Of a stretch of 20,071 nucleotides of DNA, positions 15,025-20,071 are shown piece after piece; position 1 is the first letter of the stretch, and each line of letters opens with the position of its first letter. The notes under the pieces were generated by a model. The model ran no database searches, had not been told where the DNA came from, and saw nothing but the letters and a program-made list of their open reading frames with translations. A program made the position numbers and the translations under genes. This stretch comes from Spirochaetaceae bacterium (lineage in GTDB: Bacteria; Spirochaetota; Spirochaetia; DSM-2461): NCBI GenBank assembly GCA_016342385.1, contig JAEINM010000019.1, positions 1 through 20,071 on the forward strand. Reading direction: 5' to 3'.

Positions 15025-15114
15025 GGGCTGTCGCAATAGAAGGAATCCAGGGAATTCCCCTTCAGGGGGACGGGGGCTTTAAAGAGGGCCGGAACTGAAC
15101 TTTTGCAACAGCCC
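15025..15114. repeat. 90-bp element with terminal inverted repeats
   Basis: GGGCTGTCGCAA (15025-15036) and TTGCAACAGCCC (15103-15114) are complementary at 11 of 12 positions and bound a 90-bp GC-rich segment. The segment contains an inner hairpin TCCCC (15056-15060) / GGGGA (15066-15070). It fills the gap between two convergent genes. On the minus strand the outer stem is followed by TTTCTTATTG, so it may terminate the phosphate-transporter transcript. Short size and terminal repeats also fit a non-autonomous mobile repeat (MITE-like); I see no clear target-site duplication. Confidence 0.6.
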
Positions 15115-15124
15115 CCTATATAAA

Positions 15125-16774
15125 CTAGATAACTTTTCTTAAAGTTTGTGCAATGTTGAGGCAGTAGTCTCCCATTCTCTCGATATGTCTGACGATGTCT
15201 ATGTAGAGGAGTTCTCCTTTCACATCGGCACCTTCGGCAATCTGATTCCGGGCCTTTTTTCTCAGCCTGTTTCTGTAGTCATCAATTCTATCTTCCAGTT
15301 CATGAGCTTTATCATAGTTTTTCTGTGAAAGATGAGCGTTGAGGTGTCCTTTAATAAACTGAAGAAACTCATTGACCAGTTCCGAGTATTGGACAATTTC
15401 ATTTATAGCATTATCATGAAGAGGTATGTTTTTTTTGTATTTTTTTACTGTTAACATGATCAGGCTGAAACAACTGTCTCCGATGCTTTCCAGTTCAGAG
15501 ACTATTCGGATCATGGCAGAAGCATTATTTCTCCCTTCCTCATTTAAATTCTCTTTTGTACATTCAAGAAGGTAACCGGTAATCTGTTCCTGCATCTGAT
15601 CGGAATAGTCTTCCATTTTTCTCAGGCTTTCAACATCATCGCCCATTTTTTTATCGGGATTCTGAAATATAGTGAGATATTTTGTAAACATATTTTCAAC
15701 TAATTCTGTCATATGAACAATCTCTTTCTGAGCATTGAGAAGATTTAATTCCGGTGTATCCTGAATTGTTGATGTTATGTATTCCAGCTTATAGACAGTA
15801 GAATCTTCAAAGGCAATTTTTCCAGGAACGAGCTTTTCAACAAACCTTGCAATTTGAGGAACAAAACCAATAAAGACGGCTGTATTGGTTATATTGAAAA
15901 TAGTATGAAACATTGCCAGTGTCGTTGTAATCTCATCACCTGGTACAATTCTTTCTATCAGAGCTAAAAAAGGCCTGAAGAACACCAGTATTACAAGAAC
16001 TCCGAATATATTGAATAATATGTGAACTCTGGCAGCCCGTTTGGCATTTGTTGTCGCTCCTATAGAGGCCAGAAAGGCATCAATAGTTGTTCCAATATTA
16101 CTTCCCATAATCATGGCCGCCGCTACATCGAGTTTTACAAGTCCTGAAGCGGCCATAGTCAAAACGATGGCCATCGAGGCACTGGATGAGTGGACAATTA
16201 TGGTAATTATGGCTCCGAATAATACAAAGAGAATGACAGATCCGAATCCCAGATCAGTATAGGGTGCTATAAAATCTATTAAAGCCTGATTATTTGAAGG
16301 GACAGATTTTTTAAGATAACTTAATCCTATAAAGAGGAGACCAAAACCAATTAAAAACTCTCCCCAGTTTTTTCTATCTCTATTTTTCGAGAAAAACAAA
16401 GGAAGTCCAATCCCTATTATGGGGATTGCAATTTCTGCTATTTTGAATTTGAATCCCAGTATGGAAACAATCCAGCCGGTAATGGTTGTTCCAATATTGG
16501 CCCCCATTATTACACCTATGGACTGAGTCAGGTTTAGTAATCCCGCATTGACGAAACTAACTACCATAACTGTTGTGGCAGATGAGGATTGTATGATCGC
16601 AGTTATAGCAAATCCAGTAAAAACGGCGACAAATCTGTTTGAAGTTATATGATTTAGAATGCTTTGAAGTTTTTCTCCAGCAGCTTTCTGAATTCCGTCA
16701 CTCATTACTTTCATACCGTATAGAAATAGTCCCAGAGAACCTATTACTTCCAGGATTATAACGATAATATGCAT
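15125..16774 (-). CDS. Na+/phosphate cotransporter with C-terminal PhoU-like domain
   Basis: This 549-aa protein has the duplicated Na/Pi-cotransporter repeat (PF02690 type). The first repeat shows QSSSATT and GANIGTT, the second HSSSASM and GSNIGTT, motifs at the substrate and sodium sites. About residues 1-320 are membrane-embedded. The C-terminal 200 residues are soluble, helical and PhoU-like (LRKMEDYSDQMQEQITGYL, RHIERMGDYCLNIAQTL), suggesting feedback on uptake or signalling. It imports phosphate driven by sodium. AGGAG lies six bases before the ATG. A long, AT-rich leader and an 11-bp-period repeat array lie upstream, consistent with phosphate-starvation control. Confidence 0.92.
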   Translation of the reverse strand: MHIIVIILEVIGSLGLFLYGMKVMSDGIQKAAGEKLQSILNHITSNRFVAVFTGFAITAIIQSSSATTVMVVSFVNAGLLNLTQSIGVIMGANIGTTITGWIVSILGFKFKIAEIAIPIIGIGLPLFFSKNRDRKNWGEFLIGFGLLFIGLSYLKKSVPSNNQALIDFIAPYTDLGFGSVILFVLFGAIITIIVHSSSASMAIVLTMAASGLVKLDVAAAMIMGSNIGTTIDAFLASIGATTNAKRAARVHILFNIFGVLVILVFFRPFLALIERIVPGDEITTTLAMFHTIFNITNTAVFIGFVPQIARFVEKLVPGKIAFEDSTVYKLEYITSTIQDTPELNLLNAQKEIVHMTELVENMFTKYLTIFQNPDKKMGDDVESLRKMEDYSDQMQEQITGYLLECTKENLNEEGRNNASAMIRIVSELESIGDSCFSLIMLTVKKYKKNIPLHDNAINEIVQYSELVNEFLQFIKGHLNAHLSQKNYDKAHELEDRIDDYRNRLRKKARNQIAEGADVKGELLYIDIVRHIERMGDYCLNIAQTLRKVI

Positions 16775-16915
16775 TTTTGACTCCTAAGTATCTGTAATAT
16801 TAATTCAACTATATATTATTTTTTCTGAAATTATTATTGATATTGATATATTTCTTTTAACAATTTATTGGGAAAAAGTAAATGAATGATAAAAAATTCT
16901 CAAAAAACCTTCAGC

Positions 16916-16958
16916 ATAATGTCTGAAAAATGTTAGGATTGTGTTAGGGCATGATTAG
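16916..16958 (-). promoter_or_regulatory. Pho-box-like direct repeat array before the phosphate transporter gene
   Basis: On the minus strand four hexamers occur at an exact 11-bp period: CTAATC (16953-16958), CTAACA (16942-16947), CTAACA (16931-16936) and CAGACA (16920-16925). Direct repeats with an 11-bp period are the hallmark of PhoB (CTGTCAT) and PhoP (TTAACA) boxes. A -10-like CATTAT at 16916-16921 places the two perfect copies across the -35 position, as in PhoB-activated promoters without a -35. The array lies between buk and the cotransporter gene, about 145 bp upstream of the latter's start codon. Confidence 0.6.
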
Positions 16959-16984
16959 AAAGTCATGAATTTTTTCAGTAATTT

Positions 16985-18046
16985 TCAGTACTCCGAGGCC
17001 TCTTCTTTCCCCTCGAGAACCCGTAGTACTCCGCTGGCCATGGACAACAGCTCATCTTCACCGGGCAGCAGATGTACAGGACCTATAAAAGAAATTCTCT
17101 CTCTTATTCTGTCAGTGACGAAATCGTTATAGGCGACCCCGCCGGTTATCACTATGGCATCTACAGATCCTTTCAGTACGGTTGCACAGGCGCCGATCTC
17201 CTTACTGATCTGGTAAACCATCGCCTCAAGGATCTCCTCAGCTTTCTTATCACCCCTATCTGCCATTTTGACGATAGCCTGGATATCGGAAGTGTTCATA
17301 TAGGCTGTCATACCGCCTTTCCCGACTATTTTCTTTTTCATTTCATCATGAGTGAATTTCCCGGAATAACACATTTTGATAAGTTCCAGAACCGGAAGGC
17401 TTCCCGATCGTTCGGGAGTAAAGGGACCTTCTTCCAGTCCGTGGTTTACATCAATAACTCTTCCTTTTTCATGGGCTCCTATTGTGGCCCCTCCACCGAG
17501 ATGAGCTATAACCATATTCACATCACTATATTTTCTCCCGATTTTTTCGCATATAGTTCTTGCCGCCGCTTTCTGATTTAAAGCGTGAAAAACACTGATT
17601 CTATTAATATCGGGGTGACCGGAGTATCGGGCTAAGGGACCGAATTCATCAGTAGTGACAGGATCCACAATAAAAGCATCAACACCGGCCTGATGTGCTA
17701 TCTCCTGAGCAATAAGAGCGCCCAGATTCGAGGCATGTACACCGTAAACAGCATTTGTCAGATCGGAGATTATTCTTTCATTTACTTTAAATGTACCACC
17801 GGAAGTCGGTCTGAGCAGGCCTCCTCTCCCTACTACAGCATCCAATTCTTCTATATTGATATTCTCCCCTTTCATCCATTTCACAATAGCCTCTTTCCTC
17901 ATGGCGTGCTGATCCGTAATGGAATCGTATCGGGCGATCTCTTCATGGCTGTGTCTAATGGTTATGGACGAGATGCATTTTCTCTCTTCGAAATATCCGA
18001 TTTTTGATGAAGTTGATCCGGGATTTATGGCAAGAATTCTTTTCAT
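16985..18046 (-). CDS. buk: Butyrate kinase
   Basis: This 353-aa enzyme of the acetate/butyrate kinase (ASKHA) family begins ILAINPGSTSSKIGYF, the phosphate-binding N-terminal motif. It contains VGRGGLLRPTSGGTF, VDPVTTDEFGPLARYSG, VFHALNQKAAAR and HLGGGATIGAH, all typical of butyrate rather than acetate kinases, and its length matches. It interconverts butyrate plus ATP and butyryl phosphate, yielding ATP in fermentation, or acts on branched-chain acids. The frame is open further upstream, but the ATG at 18046 is preferred: GGAG lies six bases ahead and the motif starts at the expected distance. The usual partner, phosphotransbutyrylase (ptb), is not in the window. I could not settle on a promoter in 18047-18183. 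Confidence 0.92.
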   Translation of the reverse strand: MKRILAINPGSTSSKIGYFEERKCISSITIRHSHEEIARYDSITDQHAMRKEAIVKWMKGENINIEELDAVVGRGGLLRPTSGGTFKVNERIISDLTNAVYGVHASNLGALIAQEIAHQAGVDAFIVDPVTTDEFGPLARYSGHPDINRISVFHALNQKAAARTICEKIGRKYSDVNMVIAHLGGGATIGAHEKGRVIDVNHGLEEGPFTPERSGSLPVLELIKMCYSGKFTHDEMKKKIVGKGGMTAYMNTSDIQAIVKMADRGDKKAEEILEAMVYQISKEIGACATVLKGSVDAIVITGGVAYNDFVTDRIRERISFIGPVHLLPGEDELLSMASGVLRVLEGKEEASEY

Positions 18047-18116
18047 GTTAATCTCCATTGTACGATTTTCAGTCTTTATATGTATAAAAATACTATATGG
18101 ATACAAAATCCGCAAG

Positions 18117-18164
18117 AAAAATACGTAATTCGATACAGCCGGAGGCACAGTTTCTCACCCGGCT
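18117..18164 (-). terminator. Possible terminator after the ABC permease genes
   Basis: On the minus strand AGCCGG (18159-18164) pairs with CCGGCT (18137-18142) around a 16-nt loop, with a short T run at 18117-18121. The loop is large and the T run distant, so it is only a candidate for ending the permease operon before buk. Confidence 0.3.
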
Positions 18165-18183
18165 TAGTAGCACTATATCTGTT

Positions 18184-18996
18184 TTATCGCTTTTTAAGTA
18201 TTGAGTATAAGATTAAGCCCAAAATGGTTATGAAATAGGGGAAGCTCAGAATAATAGTGGCCGGAATCTCTATTAATCCCTGGGCGGAATCTGAAAATGT
18301 CTCTGCCAGAGCAAAAAGGAAACAGGCTGCTAATATGGGTAATGGTTTTTTGTCACCCAGGTAGATAGCGACAAGAGCTATCCATCCCTTCCCCGCAGAA
18401 ATACCGGGGATGAAAACGCCCAGCCTGAGAGAAATAAGGGCTCCCGCAAGACCGCAGGCTACCCCGGAGATTAATATAGCTATAGTCTGAATGGCCATTG
18501 GTTTTACTGCTCTGGATGTGAGAAATTGCGGATTGATTCCGGCCGTCCGGATATATAAACCGAAAGGTGTGTATTTTAGTGTTAATAGTGTAATGAAAGT
18601 GAGAAAGAGGACTATGGCTAGGGACAGGATCACAGTTTGGTTCCCCAGTGATTCTTCCAGCCGGATGACTCCTTTTGTTCCAAACAGGCTTTTGGAAATT
18701 ATGGCAGTAAGCGGTGGAATCAGCAGGTTGATGGCCAGGCCGGTTACAAAAATATTGCCTTTTAAATGCAGCGATGTAAAGGCGAAGAGCAGAGCGACTG
18801 CTGTCGATGTAATAATGGCCGCACTGATCCCTATAAGAAAACTTCCACTTAGTTCGACGGCAATGACAGCAGCGAAAGCTCCTGTCAAAATCAGACCTTC
18901 CAGAGCAATATTCAGCACTCCGGCCAGATCGGTAAATAATCCTCCCATAGCGGCAATCAGAAGTGGGACCATATACACAATAGTTTTATTGATCAT
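18184..18996 (-). CDS. ABC transporter permease, nucleoside (BMP) type, second subunit
   Basis: This 270-aa inner-membrane permease of the BPD_transp_2 family has about eight hydrophobic helices. The segment GGLFTDLAGVLNIALEGL (residues 18-36) is the signature of the YufQ/NupQ-like subunit that pairs with BmpA-type substrate-binding lipoproteins to import purine nucleosides; sugar import is less likely. Its ATG overlaps the TGA of the preceding permease gene by four bases, so the two are coupled and likely form a heterodimeric channel. The substrate-binding protein is not in the window. Confidence 0.88.
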   Translation of the reverse strand: MINKTIVYMVPLLIAAMGGLFTDLAGVLNIALEGLILTGAFAAVIAVELSGSFLIGISAAIITSTAVALLFAFTSLHLKGNIFVTGLAINLLIPPLTAIISKSLFGTKGVIRLEESLGNQTVILSLAIVLFLTFITLLTLKYTPFGLYIRTAGINPQFLTSRAVKPMAIQTIAILISGVACGLAGALISLRLGVFIPGISAGKGWIALVAIYLGDKKPLPILAACFLFALAETFSDSAQGLIEIPATIILSFPYFITILGLILYSILKKR

Positions 18997-20057
18997 CTGG
19001 TTTTGCCTCTGTGTTTTCTGATAATTCCGAAAATTCGATCGGCTTTTATTCCGATCAACCTGGAGGATATGAGTAAAAAGACTATGGCCTGGATAAGTCC
19101 TCCCAGCTCGAAGGGGAAATCAGCTTTCAGCATAGCTGTATCTGCCGCCTGGTTCAGATAGGCGAAGATAAAGGCCGAGGGGATGACCGCAAGGGGGTTC
19201 GTCCCTGCAATTAGGGCCACGGCGATTCCATTCCAGCCTATTCCGCTGTAAAAGTCTTTGATGGTTGCATGATGTATTCCCAATACAGCCGACGAACCGG
19301 CCAGGCCAGATAGAGCACCACTTAAAATGAGAGGGAAAGTGATATAGAACTTCGTATTGAGACCGCCATAGTGGGCAAATTCGCGGTTCATCCCGCATAT
19401 GCGCAATTCATACCCCTGTTTTGTATAAAAGAGGAGAAAGCTGACTATGATTACGGCTATCAGGGCTCCCAGGAGGCTGGTGTTTAAATTTGACGGTTTT
19501 ATTAATTGGAGGAGGTGGAATTTTTCATCAATCACTTTCGTTGTGAGAAGGTAGCTGTTTTTATCGCCTAAAGGTCCTGTAATTAGATAGTCAATGATAT
19601 GGATTACGGCATTTGATAAAAGAAATGAGGATATCAGTTCATCTACCTTCCATCTGTTTTTCAGGAAACCGGACAATCCCGCCATCATCCCCCCAGCCGT
19701 GGCGGCCGTAAGAGAGGCGATAATTAATCCACTGACACTGTTTAAGCCGGGGAAGTAGATGAGTACGGCTGTTGCGGTTATGGCTCCCGTGTAGATTTGA
19801 CCTTCTCCTCCCAGGTTGAACACATCGGCTCTGAAAGCCACGACTATGGCTAATCCCGAAAAGGTCAGTAGAGAAAAGGCGCTGAGCATATTTCCGACGG
19901 ACAAGCTGCTTAAGAACGGGCCGATAAAGAAATAGTATAGTGATTCCGATTTATCGGGACTGAATAGGAGAAGCAGTATTACTGTAAATAGAATAACAGC
20001 CGAAAGAGTCAGTACTGTTCCGGCAAAATGTCCGAATAATCTGTTAGTTCTCCTCAC
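18993..20057 (-). CDS. ABC transporter permease, nucleoside (BMP) type, first subunit
   Basis: This 354-aa permease with about nine or ten membrane helices has VAFRADVFNLGGEGQIYTGA (from residue 73), matching the YufP/NupP-like subunit of BMP-dependent nucleoside ABC transporters. It is longer than its partner because of an N-terminal helix and a large loop (about 36-65), as usual in this pair. The start is a GTG at 20057 with AGGGG five bases upstream; the GTGA overlap implies coupling to an upstream gene, most likely the ATP-binding subunit. It heads the visible part of an operon running into the second permease. Confidence 0.88.
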   Translation of the reverse strand: MRRTNRLFGHFAGTVLTLSAVILFTVILLLLFSPDKSESLYYFFIGPFLSSLSVGNMLSAFSLLTFSGLAIVVAFRADVFNLGGEGQIYTGAITATAVLIYFPGLNSVSGLIIASLTAATAGGMMAGLSGFLKNRWKVDELISSFLLSNAVIHIIDYLITGPLGDKNSYLLTTKVIDEKFHLLQLIKPSNLNTSLLGALIAVIIVSFLLFYTKQGYELRICGMNREFAHYGGLNTKFYITFPLILSGALSGLAGSSAVLGIHHATIKDFYSGIGWNGIAVALIAGTNPLAVIPSAFIFAYLNQAADTAMLKADFPFELGGLIQAIVFLLISSRLIGIKADRIFGIIRKHRGKTR

Positions 20058-20071
20058 TGTGACCCCTGATT
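20054..20071 (-). CDS. Possible 3' end of the ABC ATP-binding subunit gene
   Basis: The last 18 bases, read on the minus strand, give five sense codons and a TGA that overlaps the GTG start of the permease as GTGA. Gene order in nucleoside ABC operons (ATPase, then the two permeases) makes the ATPase the expected gene, but five codons cannot identify it. Confidence 0.35.
   Translation of the reverse strand, partial: NQGSQ

Noticed and set aside
16971..16990. Tandem 10-mer TTTTTCAGTA/ATTTTCAGTA at the end of buk
   Set aside because: Two short AT-rich copies at a gene end are easily due to chance and match no known site.
17072..17581. 169-codon open frame on the plus strand within buk
   Set aside because: It lies wholly antisense to conserved butyrate kinase motifs and looks like a coding shadow.
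18491..19021. 176-codon open frame antisense to the ABC permease genes
   Set aside because: It spans the junction of two clear permease genes on the other strand and has a composition typical of an antisense shadow.

Overview
The window looks like a chromosomal stretch of a moderately AT-rich bacterium. The gene mix suggests an anaerobic or facultative member of the Spirochaetota: a FecR/PEGA/coiled-coil envelope protein, BMP-type nucleoside ABC permeases, butyrate kinase, a membrane-sensor chemoreceptor, a Bacteroidota/Spirochaetota-style argininosuccinate lyase and tRNA genes without encoded CCA. That placement is inference from gene content; there is no rRNA or other decisive marker here. 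Most of the window is housekeeping or core metabolism. I see no phage, IS transposase, CRISPR array or toxin-antitoxin locus.

Layout: 1-480 holds four tandem 32-bp repeats and a minus-strand transcription unit of two identical initiator tRNA-fMet genes with a promoter and an intrinsic terminator. 563-2274 (minus) is hisC followed, with ATGA overlap, by a PrsW-type membrane protease. A divergent Lrp/AsnC regulator follows at 2470-2904. A six-helix chemoreceptor (minus) and clpB (plus) start from a very AT-rich divergent spacer around 4600. 7239-9919 (minus) carries a metallophosphoesterase and then a 517-aa protein with an embedded HPr-like domain. Thioredoxin and argH (plus) follow, separated by a strong terminator hairpin.

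11870-13079 (minus) is a FecR/PEGA/coiled-coil protein split between two reading frames, apparently a frameshifted gene. A divergent DgkA-type lipid kinase, a small unknown gene and a secreted protein of possible CYTH-like fold come next. A 90-bp element with terminal inverted repeats separates that protein from a Na+/phosphate cotransporter gene. Upstream of the cotransporter lies a four-copy, 11-bp-period array of CTAACA-like hexamers resembling a PhoB/PhoP box. The right end (minus) has two ABC permease genes of the nucleoside type and butyrate kinase.

The observations I find most worth following are the Pho-box-like array placed before the phosphate transporter, the HPr-like domain buried in a large otherwise unrecognised protein, the split FecR/PEGA gene, the secreted CYTH-like protein, and the two small non-coding repeat elements (32-bp tandem array and 90-bp inverted-repeat element). 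None amounts to a demonstrated new system.
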